A stretch of 64,000 nucleotides of DNA. Source: Crocodylus rhombifer. Lineage: Eukaryota > Chordata > Crocodylia > Crocodylidae. This document shows positions 36,601 to 46,630 of this stretch, one piece after another; positions within the stretch are counted from its first letter, which is position 1; every line of letters begins with the position of its first letter. Made by a program: the position numbers and the translations under genes. The stretch is taken from the NCBI GenBank assembly GCA_038503035.1, contig JAVSML010000043.1, positions 319,411 through 383,410 on the forward strand, read 5' to 3'. The notes beneath the pieces were generated by a model. The model made no database searches and was not told where the DNA came from. It saw only the letters and a list, made by a program, of their open reading frames with translations.

Positions 36601-39600
36601 TGAAATATATACACAGCTCTGAGAATCTGGGCCTGCATGCTTCAGGTCCCACAGAAAATGACCAACTCCACCTCCTCGTACTCTTCCCCACCCAAACTGC
36701 CCCATGTGTCTTGTTTCTTGCTTCTTAAATATTTACCTGGGGACTCCTTGATTGATTCAGCATGGCAGGAGCATTGCTACAATGCTATATAAAATACCAG
36801 TAGCAATAATCTTCATCTGGGAAGGGGGTTGGCCCATTGAATAGGTTGACTTTGAAGGCAGTTCTTCAGAGTTTGAAGTTTCAGTGGAAACACATACCTG
36901 AACACAGGGCAGTAAGAGGAGATGTTGTCTGTTTAGATCACAAACAGATGTAAGAGGTTTTTCAGACAAATGTAAATCGATCTGCCCCCTCCCTCAAGGA
37001 GTTTGCAATTTAACAAGGTGGCAATGGGGGAGAACCAAGCATCATACTGATTCTTGCGAAAAACCAAAAGAATAAGCCTGCGCATTCCTATTTGATTTGA
37101 GAATTGCTTTTTCTAGATCTGGCTGGTTTCTCTCTGGGTGTAGAGGAGTGCTTTCCTTCAGCACATGACAGTCCAACTATAATCCTGATCCCCTGCCTTA
37201 TCAAATGGGTCAGATTCTGTTCTCATTAAACCACGTACTCCTCCGTGCATGTCACTAGGTTTGCTTTGCATGTGCAAGCATTGGTTATATCACAACATGG
37301 GCTCTCCTCTGAGATGCTACTTTGTAAGAAAGCATCACAAATTCAGACTCTTTTTTTCCCCCTTAGAAAATCTCAAACCCTTTGTTTTCTGTGGCAAATT
37401 CTGTTAAATTGTACCTGGCTTCTTTTACTGCAGAACAAGGTTTGTCCTTTTTAAATAGTACATTGATACTGACTAATCCTAATGTACTTAGGAGATTGAG
37501 TCAGAAAAGTGACTGCTGCTTTTTTGTAGGATCTCAGGTTTTATTGTCATGAAACACTTTCTGTGTAAATGATTTTTCGCACCATTGTTCCCAGTCTTAA
37601 GTCAGTGATTAACAATTCTAATGCAGGTTTTAAAATGGTTATTTCAAAATTATGCAGCTGTGCTATTACCTCCACAAAAGCCAGTTTTCCTAATATGCTT
37701 TAAAATCCCTCTAAATCACTGTTAAATCTTCAGAATATAAACAACAACTAAAATCTGGCTCCTGAAAAGGGGCATCTGCATTTGTGAGAGCAGCCAGCTT
37801 GAGGGGCAGCTAAGTGCTATGAATTGCAAGTGTATTTACAAGCAAGTGTAAAATTGCTTCTCTAAGAGGTTTTGCTGGGTGTTTATGTACAAGCAGAACC
37901 AGAGCAAAGTGTCATAAAAGTACAGAAAGTATAACTCAAGCTGCCTTTTTTTTATTCCACCATTTATTCTCTCTCTGTCTCTTTAGAATGAAGATGTTAT
38001 GGCTTATTTCTCATAATAATCCCCAAGTATCAATATTTACCGATTGAAAGTGAATCCTTCACTGCAAGTTAATGACATCTTTTCAAAACATGCCTGTAAA
38101 GTTGCACCCTTAAGTTATTTTTGTGTGCATAGATTTATGCAAGCAACAGATGTATCTGCAAAAATAATGTGGATCCTTCGGGTAGGAACTGCTGTATCTG
38201 AATTGCATTTTTACACAAAATAGAGGGTCTGTGACACACAACCAGACATAGATGTGAAATAGGCATCACAGCAGCAGGTTCTTTGCAAATCTGCCCCTAT
38301 GTACAGAGCAGATGCAGTCAGAATTGCTTTAGAGTGATTGTTGTTTCTCTTTGAAGGTAATGAAGACAAGCTGGAGAAGCCTCACTTTGACTCTCGTAGC
38401 CTGATCTTTGAGTTAGACCCATGCAATGGGAATGGGAAAGTTTGCCTCGTGTATAAGAATACCAAGCCAGGTAAAGACCAAAAAGAGCAGAGTTAACCAG
38501 CCACAATGGAAGGTTGCGCCTGGGCGGTGGATATATCGCTTTGTGCAGTATTGCTTAGCAGCGTCGGCATGGACATTTAAGGTGAATTCCTGGCTCCATT
38601 GAACTCAATGGCAAAACTTGCCCTGAATTTATTGGAGCCAAGATTTTCCCCTTGCTGAAGAATGTAGGAGTCTTGTATGTGATTTCTACATGCTTCAGAT
38701 ACTTGGACATGGAGACGGGAAAGAACGTACATGAGGTTTACCAAGCCTTAGAGATGGGAGTAGTCCAAACAGCTTCACTAGCACTACCCCCGCGTCTAAA
38801 GGCAATCACGTGCGAGTGTGTATGGGCTTGTAGACTTCGGCCACACTATTTACATTCTTCCTGAAGGTGTGTGTAACACTCCGTACACTGGGGAAGGGAG
38901 AACAAAGAAAATGTGAATCTGCCAAGCTGGTTTCAAACCGGTTCTGCAATTTCTCCAGTTGCTAATTAAAAACCAATTTAGCAAGGGGCCTCTGAACAGA
39001 AACTGCAGAGGAACATGCCACAAAGAAAGAGAGGTGTGAGCTGGGTAGCAAAGAACACATGGAAAACCGTGCATGCTCTTTGCACCAGGGACAAGTAAAG
39101 TACGTAGCCCACTTAGGAATTAGTCACCAGCTGATACGTGTCTGTTTAACTTCCATTTCTCTCTCCTGTGCACACTCAAGCACATCTGTGTGAGCAAGTG
39201 TGTGCACATACACACATACATTAACATTCCCATTCCTAGTTTATCAACGCTTGAACCCTGTGGACAGAAGATTAATAATCCAGATACTTTAAATTCTCTG
39301 TGGCCTTTCACCCACAGCTCTCGAAGCATGTCACCAGCACTGCATCTCAAAGCCATACTGGGAAGCAATGAGTAGCATCATTCCCCTCTTCTAGATGGGA
39401 AAGCAGGTACAGGGGCTGAGTATGAGATGAGGATGTGTGAAACCAATAAATCCAGGTTTTCCAGGTGTGATTCAACCACTCACTTGTGCTACCCCTAGAT
39501 AGCAGGATGCACTGGCCGTGGGTGCAATTTGGAAGACCTGTGCATTTAGCCTCACAATGCTGTGTCACTTAAGCAGTCTCAGTCAGGATCTCATCCCTTA

Positions 39601-42600
39601 ACTGCAAAGCAGTGCTATGATTTCTGTGACCTTCCTCTATTTTCATTCCAGTTGTCACCCCAGACACAGAGATATGGTTTCTGGACAGAGCGCTGTACTG
39701 GCACTTCCTCACCAAGACCTTCACTGCCTACTACCGACTACTGATCACCCACCTGGGTCTCCCCCAGTGGCAGTACGCCTTTACAAGCTACGGTGTCAGC
39801 CCCCAGGCCAAGGTGAGAGAGCAGAAGCCTGCTTGGTTTTCAGAGGGCTGAACAAAATTCATTTTCCTCCCCCACTTTCTTGGGGGCGGTTTGTAAACTG
39901 GAGAGGGCACCTCCCTCCACAGCAAGGCGCTGTCATCAGGCCAGCAAGCTGCTCCTCTCCACCGCATCAGTCCAGTGAGCCGGGGAGTGTATGTTAGAAA
40001 AGCAGAGCTAGAGCTCAACTCAGTCTCATACAGTCCAGAGGCAGCTGGCAGTGAAAGCATGGCTTCTACTGCTTATTGAATCCCCTCCCCTTCTGTACCT
40101 ATGCAAGGAGTAGGAAAGTACAAAGTCCTCCATTTGCTTCCTAGCAGCCAGGTAAGATTTGTCGAGAGCCAGGCTCTAAGCATGGGTGCAAAGTGAGGGC
40201 TGAGCACCTGGTGTTACCTTCTCCTTCCCACCCGCAGCGCAAGCCAGTGCTAGGGGAAGGGAGGTAAAGGCCTAAGCAAATGGACCTGGAAACCCAGCTA
40301 CACACTGGACATGACACAAGCAGGGGAGTGAGTTGATCCTCATAAAGGGCTGTCATAGGGTGCAGCCAAAGCCATTTAAGAAGCTCACTGCTAAGGTACA
40401 TGGCCATTTAATTCACACAGATCATGCAGGCCTTTCACCCTCTCTTATTGATTCTAGCATCAAGGCTTGAGCTGGGTTAATCCTGCTTGCTTATCTGTGT
40501 GTCTCCTTGTCTTGTGTCTCATGAGGGAGCCCCCTGCCCCTACAAACTGAAACTGCTGCTGGAAGGATGCAGCCTGCACGCTGTGCCTCTAGGCCAGGGG
40601 TGAGCAAAATACAGCCCCGGATCCAGCCTGCCAACCTGGCCAGCAGATGCATAACCACAAATTCATAGGATCTGGCTTGCTGGCAGTGGATGCCCCAATC
40701 CGCACCCAGGACCTGCCAGCCATGTCCACAGCTGACACCAGCACCTGCCCCGGGCTACTTCCCCCACACCAGGCAGGTGCAGGCATAAGCTGTGGATGCA
40801 GTTAGCAGGTTCTGGGTGGCATCGGGATCAGGGCATGCTGCAGCTCTGGGCAGAATGGGGATGTGGAAGAAAAGCAAAAAAAAGTGTGGCCCTTGAGAGG
40901 ACACCAGAACTCATTAAGTGGCCCTCCAGTCAAAATATTTGCCCACCTCTGCCCTAGGCCCAGCACTGAGCAAGGGGCAGCATTACCCATTGTTATTACT
41001 GCTGTTCCTTTCTGCCAGGTAGCTGTTCTTACCGTCTCTTGCCTTTGTTCTGTGCCTGACTGGTCCTTTAGTCCCAACCCATCTCCACTCCTCCAAAACC
41101 CCCACTGCTCCCCAGGGTGATGCTGGTAATGCTTTGGGTCACGTGCTCATCTGTGCTGTCTCCAGGTAGGCTGGCAGGGCCTTTGCTCCCTGTCACGTGC
41201 AGTTGCCATAGCTTCTTGCTTTATCACAGATGTGACAGACAGACATGCTGTCAGCAGAGTGATATTTCCTGGGTTCCAGGCTCCATTCTGCAGCCTGTGC
41301 CTATGAAACTGCAGTCAACGATGGCTTAAAACCTAGCAAATGCTTCACTGAGGCCCTCTGCATTTCTAATTTCTTCCATAGCCTACTGCAGTCTAAATAA
41401 ATCTACCGCAGTAGAAGCTGCATACACTGTATCTCACAGACAGCTTTTCCCAGCAACATAGTCCATGTACAGTATACTCCACTTATATGGATATAGGTAA
41501 GTGTATAATTTGCTTACCTGTGTAACATCACAACAATCAAAATGTTTTGCCCATTGCTTTCCTTGGTTATCTATGTATCAGCAATGTGCATGAGACACCT
41601 AGGTGCACAAGAAACCTTCAGCCCCACCATCTGTTTTGTAATGTAATTGCACTCCACCTAACTGCATAACTGGTGAAACTGCCAGGACCTAGTCAGGTCA
41701 GGGATGCTTTAGGAGCTTTGGAATTGGCAGCTTGTAAACAGTTTCCAAGCTGCTATAGCAGGTATAGGCCACTCTGGCCCCTAGCAGACATTGCATTTGT
41801 CCTGCACCAGATGCAACAAGACAAATTGTAACATGTCAACCACCCGCATGTTAAAATTACTGCGGGATAGATCTGCACCGCAAAGAAAGGACTGTTTCAA
41901 CAAGGCACTTATCTGTGGCTGATTCACCATTTTTTGTCCAGGAATATACTGGTGTAAAGTCTGGCATGTTATAAATTGTCATGCCAAGGGCTCCTGAGAA
42001 ATGAGATAGCAAGCTGAATAAGGCATTTTTCAACTCCATGGCTATATTTCCTGATTTAAAAACCCACCAACTCACTCCAAACCAATCTGTTCCTCCAAAT
42101 ATTGCAATTAGAGGACAGCCATTGGAAAACATCAAGCATTTCCCTTACCCATAGTCACCCTTCCCCAAAAGTAAATGTAGATAATGGTAGTCAACACAAG
42201 ATAAAATCGGTCAGTGCTGCCTTTGGACATCTCCAACACTGTGTCTTCAGTGATCCCAAACCAAATTTCTCATCTACCAAGCTGTTGTCATCCCTATCCT
42301 GTTGCACGGGTGTGAAACTTGGATGACATATCAGAAACGCCTGAAAGCTGTGGAATGATCAGTGATGTCCTTGGCAAATTGTCCATATCGATTGGAAGGA
42401 CAGAAAAACAAGTGTCAGCTTTCTGGCTCAAGCAAACACCACCAGCACTGAAGCCAGATGTATACAACACCAGCTCCATTGGACAGGACGCATCATAATG
42501 GTGCCTGACAACTGGCTCCCAAAACAGTTCTTATACTCCCAACTCTCCGCTGGTCACTACTCTAGAGGTGGGGAAAGGAAGCGATTCAAAGACCAGTCTT

Positions 42601-44490
42601 AAGAAATGTGACTTTAATATCAATACCTGGGAGATTCACGCATCAGTGCGTGAGAGAATCAGCCCCGATGGCACTGTGAAGCACAACAAGGCATCGATCA
42701 TTTTGAGCAGACTCACCTTGCTATGGAAGCCGATGGATGAGACACCTATGGGGGAAGAGCTGTGACCCAACATCACCAGGATCTACTCCTTCCTCCTGGA
42801 ACTGTTTGTCAAACATGCAGATCTCGGAGTAGCCTCCCCAGTCATCTCAGGACTCACTGATGACTTCCCTAGTTACTGAAGACTGTCATCCTTGTATCGA
42901 GAGATTGCCAGTGATTCCTTGATACTTGAGTGACATGATGGCGTGTCCAGTCCCCAGTTCCTCATTTAGATGACATCCCCCTCATTTGCTAGCCTTTGGC
43001 CACTCCGGTCACCTAGGTTGAGATCCAGAAAGGCTCCTTCGGTGCCTCCACTTAGATGACACGTGATGTCAATATTAGGCACCTGAAAAGTGAGATTCAG
43101 AGAAGCAAGGTCAATGGCCTCTACTTGCATGCTCAGTGCTGTATTGCTCCAGGCTGTTAGCACGCACTAGGCATGGTCTGAGCATGCCTCATAGGGGCCC
43201 TCCCACCACTTATGTGGATCACAGGTGCTACCCCGCCTTGCGTCTGCATCTCCATAGAGCTTCAGTGAGGAGTTGTTCTGATTGAGGCACTGCCATCGCA
43301 CATGGGAGCCCATGTGTAGGCACCTTGGGGACTTTGCAGGCCAAAACAAGGTGCCAAGGGAATGGAGGCGGGCTTCGCACATAGCCAGCCACCAAGCGGG
43401 GGCTGGGCTGGAGCACTTCTGTGGACTTGGTCACCTAGAGTCCATCTTTGTACCATTTTAGAAGCCTCTCTGGAGCCTACCATAGTCCTCACTGACATTA
43501 TCCTTTTGAAAGGCCTCGCCGGAGGGTGAGACTACTTCCAATCTATCTGCAACCCTGTATGTTTATGTACCGGCCTGTTCACCCTGGTGAGCATTTTGCT
43601 TTGCTTCCAGAGCAGGCTGTCTTATCAGGCACCCTGCCACATCGACCCCTACACTATCTGCCTCTGTCAATCAGGTGGCTGTAACAGGGAAAGCAGTAGG
43701 CAACAGGAATGTGAATTTAGGAGATTAAAGCCTCTTGGTGGCACCTGAGAACCAGATAATGGTTACGGTGACTTCTGGCCAGGAAATCAGTCAGCTGAGA
43801 AGTAAGCCCAATCTTTTTCTGGCAAACAGATTGAAATACAGCACTGCTGGAAGATGAGGGAGGGGGCTTGTGTTGTTTGAGAGGCTCAGAAATTCCTGAC
43901 TGATTTTTTTTTTTTAAGTAATTTTAAATGCAGAGGTCTAATCCCTTTTGTGCTTCTCTGAATCCAGGTGAGCTCAGCTTTGTTCCCCCTCTCCCTTACG
44001 TGTAACAGGGTGATGTCTGTGATAGTGTTCCCCTATAAAGAACTCATGTCAAGTGAGAGAAAAACTTGGGAAGTGTGCGTCAAGCACCTCTGTCATAAAA
44101 CACGTGACACACAGAGCAACACACGTTCTTGGTGACGGGCTTCTGGGTGGGTTTAAACTGCACGTCGGTTCTAGGACATCCCTCCACGTGGCTCTAACCT
44201 GTGCTGACTTCTTTTCTTGTTTGCCTTTCCAACACCCTGTTTTTCAGCAATGGTTTAACATGTACAAGCCCATCACCATCAACACTGCGCTGCTCTCGGA
44301 AGAAGCCGACGCCTTTGTGAACAAGCTGGACCCCAACAAGGTGTTTAAAAGCAAGAACAAAACGCCAGTGCTCAAAAAGAAGTTGCCCTCCCAGCCGGCC
44401 GGCTCCCAGAAGAGCCACACCAGCACCACCTCCTCCAAGGCTTCCTCAGTACCGGGGAACTCTTCCCGGAAGCGAGACCCACAGATGTGA
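12547..44490 (+). CDS. TPGS2: TPGS2, tubulin polyglutamylase complex subunit 2 (seven coding exons)
   Basis: TPGS2 is a non-catalytic subunit of the TTLL1-containing polyglutamylase complex, which adds glutamate side chains to tubulin tails on microtubules, cilia and centrioles. Seven exons (12547-12619, 23756-23835, 32776-32863, 36045-36176, 38357-38470, 39652-39812, 44248-44490) join to 891 nt, giving 296 aa; human is 300 aa. Every junction has GT/AG and matching phase (1, 0, 1, 1, 1, 0). Recognisable blocks in order are LEKLTLG-like near residue 13, [54 protein letters not shown], and a lysine/serine-rich tail. The gene is about 32 kb, with most of the length in repeat-filled introns. No frame damage is visible, so it appears functional. 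Confidence 0.96.
12641..12900 (+). repeat. Degenerate 25/50-bp repeat with X-box-like half-sites, TPGS2 intron 1
   Basis: The region starts 22 bp after exon 1. A unit resembling gcatggcaacagccctgggg recurs with spacing of about 25 or 50 bp. GGCAAC occurs at 12649, 12684, 12751, 12801 and 12875, and AGCAAC at 12701 and 12826. The first copy is a near-palindromic X-box (GTTGGCATGGCAAC, 12641-12654). RFX factors bind GTTGCC/GGCAAC pairs and drive many ciliary genes; that this array binds RFX is inference. Confidence 0.75.
13225..13330. repeat. AT-rich simple repeat (TATATC/TAGA type)
   Basis: Imperfect runs of tatata, tatatc and agag follow a tatagctgtatat stretch. This looks like an ordinary microsatellite. 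Confidence 0.7.
13714..13770 (+). repeat. 57-bp perfect copy of part of the nearby hAT element
   Basis: These 57 bases are identical to 14973-15029 inside the hAT at 14878. The copy is flanked by short repeats of tcatctagt on both sides, as if inserted into that sequence. No transposon end is present. Confidence 0.85.
13930..14120 (+). mobile_element. MIR-like SINE remnant
   Basis: It has the pattern of MIR cores: a stretch like 'agtcacttt..', then 'gggccctagttttt', 'tgtacagaattgggat', then 'aaaggcattaagaggattaat'. It is degraded; the boundaries are approximate. Confidence 0.5.
15180..15455. mobile_element. hAT MITE nested in the larger hAT
   Basis: Inverted ends cagtggtctccaaa and tttggagaccactg match perfectly. 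The 8-bp flanks are ctctatag and ctctttag, one mismatch apart. The 276-bp internal sequence is AT-rich and non-coding. Confidence 0.88.
15600..20160 (-). mobile_element. CR1 LINE (copy C), split by a second CR1
   Basis: The minus-strand 3' end is at about 15600, with a short (ATCTATGA)-type tail. The 5' end near 20160 is truncated. It encodes the ORF2 endonuclease at 20010-18847 (motifs [25 protein letters not shown]), then reverse transcriptase to 17685 with frameshifts and stops between. The RT catalytic motif reads FVDD instead of the usual FADD. The RT is interrupted after RPQLEYCI; its continuation lies at about 16047-15600, on the other side of CR1 copy B. It is a dead element. Confidence 0.9.
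16051..17650 (-). mobile_element. CR1 LINE (copy B) inserted into CR1 copy C
   Basis: This minus-strand, 5'-truncated CR1 starts in the RT fingers ([15 protein letters not shown], about 17590) and includes the palm ([13 protein letters not shown]) and the C-terminal domain. Its 3' tail is an AAACTATG-type repeat at about 16051-16075. It is flanked by gttat at 16048-16052 and 17649-17653, a possible short target duplication. Removing it restores the CR1 C order. Frame breaks make it inactive. Confidence 0.9.
22212..22550. mobile_element. hAT MITE (CAGTGGTTCTCAA ends)
   Basis: The ends cagtggttctcaa and ttgagaatcactg are inverted repeats. The 8-bp flanks gattagag (22204-22211) and ggttagag (22551-22558) differ at one base. 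It is 339 bp and non-coding. Confidence 0.9.
22693..23226. mobile_element. MITE with TGCATCYAYACGTGCA-like ends
   Basis: The left end 'ggtgcatccatacgtgcac' is inverted relative to the right end 'gtgtagacatacccaaa'. The interior repeats CGCATT-type words. No coding content. Family not identified. Confidence 0.5.
23756..23835 (+). CDS. TPGS2: TPGS2 coding exon 2
   Basis: The acceptor is TTTTTCTTTCACAG and the donor CAA|GTGAGT. It encodes [20 protein letters not shown] and on to IISWEQ; the first glutamate codon is split with exon 1. It ends in phase 0. Confidence 0.94.
24356..26200 (-). mobile_element. Tigger-like (Tc1/mariner, pogo) transposon carrying a CR1
   Basis: TA dinucleotides flank caggcggtcctt (left) and aggactgcctg (right), which are inverted ends. 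On the minus strand, 24727-24605 reads a lysine/proline/alanine-rich tail ([12 protein letters not shown], then repeats of KTPEK/AKNPSK) ending in TAA. This resembles the C-terminus of a pogo-type transposase. The element was split by CR1 at about 24727-26050; most of the transposase is missing. Confidence 0.75.
24727..26050 (-). mobile_element. CR1 LINE with an internal inversion
   Basis: The 3' end (minus) is at about 24727-24735 and the RT starts near 26050. The C-terminal RT region (to about 25605) and the upstream RT segment (26050 to 25865) read on the minus strand. Bases 25606-25864 read on the plus strand and encode exactly the missing middle ([28 protein letters not shown]). A 17-bp tandem duplication (agggatgtgggcagtgg, about 25744-25777) breaks the frame. 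Confidence 0.9.
26203..26569. mobile_element. Second Tigger-like MITE, abutting the first
   Basis: The left end cagtataagctctgttaccc and the right end ggataacacagcttttactc are inverted. It starts directly after the TA that closes the neighbouring Tigger-like element. No coding content. Confidence 0.65.
27865..27900. repeat. CA-rich microsatellite
   Basis: Imperfect (CA)n: cacacacccacacgtacac, then aaacacacacacac. Short. Confidence 0.7.
29001..29672 (-). mobile_element. CR1 LINE 3' fragment with an intact C-terminal frame
   Basis: The minus-strand 3' end (at about 29001) has the tcatagatttcatagacatt tail. An open frame of 193 codons runs 29671-29090: [10 protein letters not shown], then [27 protein letters not shown] and ending DAYLAGIL. 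The unbroken frame suggests a relatively young insertion. It is of the same subfamily as the copy at 3353-3793. Confidence 0.92.
30013..30455. mobile_element. MITE-like element, low confidence
   Basis: The left end (ggatgcatctacaggacat) and right end (cacacacaaatgcacctgg) are weakly inverted and resemble the end words of the MITE at 22693. The family is not identified. Confidence 0.35.
31902..32440. mobile_element. hAT-like remnants
   Basis: The left side starts caggggtggccagcctgcag, as many hAT MITEs do. From 32262, cagagctgtcaaactc and the right end gtaaaactctg suggest a second, separate remnant. No clear target duplication. Confidence 0.4.
32776..32863 (+). CDS. TPGS2: TPGS2 coding exon 3
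   Basis: The acceptor is TGATTTTAG and the donor GATG|GTAAGT. It encodes [20 protein letters not shown] followed by HMTWSVKID. The LMT.GFHMTW block is the strongest family signature. It ends in phase 1. Confidence 0.95.
32864..36044 (+). other. TPGS2: TPGS2 intron 3
   Basis: Contains the CR1 at 33200-34275. From 35110 to 35260 there is a palindromic-looking stretch (cctgatcctacaatcgctg ... aatggtaggattgggcc), similar to old amniote interspersed repeats. The rest appears unique. Confidence 0.5.
33200..34275 (+). mobile_element. CR1 LINE fragment, plus strand, TPGS2 intron 3
   Basis: The plus-strand RT palm to 3' end is 5'-truncated near 33200. Readable blocks include [20 protein letters not shown] and YADD at about 33430, then frameshifts. 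The 3' end near 34275 has the tail atctatgaatctat. Inactive. Confidence 0.88.
36045..36176 (+). CDS. TPGS2: TPGS2 coding exon 4
   Basis: The acceptor is GCATTACAG and the donor GAAG|GTACTG. It is 132 nt and encodes [14 protein letters not shown] and [16 protein letters not shown]. Phase 1 in and out. Confidence 0.95.
36177..38356 (+). other. TPGS2: TPGS2 intron 4
   Basis: 2.2 kb. Apart from the foldback repeat at 36380-36510 I see no feature. Confidence 0.6.
36380..36510. mobile_element. Foldback-type repeat, short
   Basis: It has the words actcatggtagaggtgatat and tttattaaactagctag, and then the inverted counterpart tttggtctaataaaaaat with accacctctgccatgagtt. It appears to belong to the same family as the element at 48925-49030. 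Confidence 0.6.
38357..38470 (+). CDS. TPGS2: TPGS2 coding exon 5
   Basis: The acceptor is TCTCTTTGAAG and the donor CCAG|GTAAAG. It is 114 nt and encodes [20 protein letters not shown] then [11 protein letters not shown]. The segment before EKPHF differs in length from human. Phase 1 in and out. Confidence 0.95.
38471..39651 (+). other. TPGS2: TPGS2 intron 5
   Basis: 1.2 kb. A palindromic-looking stretch at about 38578-38655 (gctccattgaactcaatggc, then its partial inverse) looks like an old sauropsid MITE. The rest is unique. Confidence 0.45.
39652..39812 (+). CDS. TPGS2: TPGS2 coding exon 6
   Basis: The acceptor is TTTCATTCCAG and the donor AAG|GTGAGA. It is 161 nt and encodes [20 protein letters not shown] and [20 protein letters not shown], the best conserved part of the protein. 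It ends in phase 0. Confidence 0.96.
40595..40951. mobile_element. hAT MITE (CAGGGGTGAGCAAA ends)
   Basis: The ends caggggtgagcaaaata and tatttgcccacctctg are inverted with some mismatches. The 8-bp flanks ctctaggc (40587-40594) and ccctaggc (40952-40959) differ at one base. Confidence 0.85.
41470..41700. mobile_element. Tigger-like MITE remnant
   Basis: The words tacagtatactccacttat, gtgtataatttgcttacctg and acctaactgcataac recur in related form at about 14376-14640 (agtgtattccacttacagg, gtacataatttgcttaactg, gtgattgtactccctttaa). The second copy directly precedes the nested hAT block. Family assignment is tentative. Confidence 0.4.
42200..42790 (+). mobile_element. Old LINE (non-CR1) reverse transcriptase C-terminal fragment
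   Basis: Across frameshifts the plus strand reads [13 protein letters not shown], then degraded [12 protein letters not shown], [23 protein letters not shown] and GRGKRFKDQL blocks. These match the conserved tail following the RT in a widespread group of non-LTR retrotransposons, distinct from CR1. The clade cannot be fixed from this fragment. Highly decayed. Confidence 0.65.
44248..44490 (+). CDS. TPGS2: TPGS2 coding exon 7 with stop
   Basis: The acceptor is CCTGTTTTTCAG. It encodes [32 protein letters not shown], then a low-complexity K/S/T/P-rich tail ending KRDPQM and TGA at 44488-44490. The tail is typical of the family and is probably disordered. Confidence 0.95.
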   Translation, partial: QWFNMYKPITINTALLSEEADAFVNKLDPNKVFKSKNKTPVLKKKLPSQPAGSQKSHTSTTSSKASSVPGNSSRKRDPQM

Positions 44491-46630
44491 CTGGAGAACA
44501 CGCAGGTCCCGGACCACGAAGGCCCGTGACGGCCTCTCGGAGGTGCAGACCAAATCGCTTGTGCATGAATAGCCCCTCCCACAGAAACTGCATCGCAACC
44601 CTTGCATGACCACCATCCATGTTATGAGCAGGCTGGAGATCCTCAGTGCTGCTGCTCCAGCAAGACCCTGTAGAAGTGCTGGTAAATCTTATTCCTGCTG
44701 GAGTGGACAAAAGGGCTATAGATGCCCTGTAGGGGTTGCATTACCACTGATGGACTGCAGCACCCAAAAATCCATTTAGGTCTCTTTATCCACCCACTGA
44801 ATACAACAAGCACACATAAATCCACCTGGTTGAATACAGCATGCTCCCAGTTGAATGCAGCATGCACACAGAAATCATTTTTCATCTCCTTTGGAAGGAA
44901 AGAAGCCTGCCCAGATTGCCATGTGCAGCAAAAGCAGGAGGAAAGCCACTGACGTTAGTGGATGCTCCCCTGTGGTGTTGAAGAGAGCAGACAGCACCGT
45001 GCACTTTCAGCCAGTGGTGTCACGAGTGCTTGAAGCTACTTGCCTCTCTACCCTCACCTTACCCTTTACACAGACTGTGCTTTAAACAACTCTAGCCTTT
45101 TGGTGTTAGGGAACAGAACATGCCCCCTTTCTCAGAGCTGCCAATGCCCAGAGCAGTGCAAAAGAGCCAAGGCATCTCGCACCATGACCAGCTAAAGACA
45201 GTGCTGGGGACCAGGGATAGAGCCTGGTATCCCAACCAGAAGGTGCTTGTACAGAGTAGAAGTGGAGGGTATGATCCTAAGAGGCACTGATCACCTACAA
45301 TCCCTACCTTTAAGAAGTGGATGAATACTCTGCCATGCACTGCTGTAGGACCTGGGCCTGTGCAGGAAATAGGGTTGAAGGCCTTTCTGAAGGAGTAGAA
45401 AGGTTTCTCATGGTTTCAGCTGCAGCATTTGAATATCCAGTATCATGGGGCTGCAGTGGGACTTTATGCCTGCTGCTCAATGAGGATTGCCCAGCTGTAG
45501 CACACAGGGCTTCCTCCATAAGATGTCTCCTCTGGAGTCTCAGGACAGCGATGCTCACCCCTGAAAGCCGCTGTCCCCAGGCTTCTAACCTGCACCAGGA
45601 CCACCCGGACTCCGTGTTTCATGTGGCTGTCTATGAAGTCACCAGGGTTGTCTCCACAAGTTCCTCAGGAAGGGCCTTCCCATCCTCACTGTATCTCAGC
45701 CCCTCTCTTAACTAAGGTCATTTAGAAGAAACAAACCTTGGCTTGCAGCTCCCCGCCTGTGCCCTTTCCCACCACGCGTGGAGCCTGCCGTGAGAGACCA
45801 GAGCTTCCCTTAGCTGCCTAACCACTCACTGTGGCCTTGGTGCCACGTGGAACTACCCAAAATGAAAGCTGGCCCCGTTGTGCCTGCCCAGGTCATCCAG
45901 GCATCCATACAGGAGGACAGAGAAGAGCCAGAGCCACAGGCCGTTACACCTTCCTGCCCTCCACCCTGGTCATAACCAGGCACCTGCACAAAGCCTGGAG
46001 GGCACAGACCCATCCAGCTTACACTGAAGATGCAGAACGTGTAACCACGCAGCTCGTCCCTTCAAGTCTCAACAAGCGTGCAATCCTCCTCTGCTGCCTT
46101 TTTATACCGAGTGATCCTTCAGGGCAAAACTGCACTTTAACCTATTTGCTGCTGGTCTTCATCTGCACCCACCATTGCTACATGGACACGCTTGTGTGTC
46201 TAAGGGCATGGGAGGTTCAAGTGTGAGGCAAGCAAGAGTGTGACTGTACAGCTGCCCTGCAGTAATTGCTCATGTGCATGCCTTCCCCATGGAAAATGCA
46301 AGGTAAGTCAACCCCCACCTTGTACCACACAGACCCACAAATGATGCAAGCCATTTGCATTTATCCTGGAATACAAGCCCACCCCGGCAGCCGTGTGCAG
46401 CGCAGCTGACACCCCAAGATGTTTGGCCATGTCTAGATAGAGAAGTAAGAGGCACTGTCTCAAAATGACCAATGCTTATTTCAATTGTGGTGTGTTTTAT
46501 TTAGCAAAGGATTGCCAACCTACCTCTCAGGGGTGGGTGAGGCTTCAATATTTGTACAGCCCTTTAAAATATTAAAGCACTGTGCCAGTGCTACATACTA
46601 TTTTAATAAAGAGTTTAATATTTTCCGCCA
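44491..46630 (+). other. TPGS2: TPGS2 3' untranslated region (inferred)
   Basis: No exon or named repeat was seen from the stop codon to the first clear poly(A) signal. The extent is inferred from that signal; earlier cleavage is possible. Confidence 0.5.
46605..46610 (+). terminator. TPGS2: Poly(A) signal, probably of TPGS2
   Basis: AATAAA lies in an AT-rich patch about 2.1 kb after the TPGS2 stop codon; an ATTAAA also occurs at about 46571. It is the first canonical signal I found in this 3' region. Confidence 0.55.

Larger units (their letters stand above)
39813..44247 (+). other. TPGS2: TPGS2 intron 6
   Basis: 4.4 kb, containing the hAT MITE (40595), a Tigger-like remnant (41470) and the old LINE fragment (42200). 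The stretch 42790-44247 shows nothing I can name except a T run at about 43906. Confidence 0.6.
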
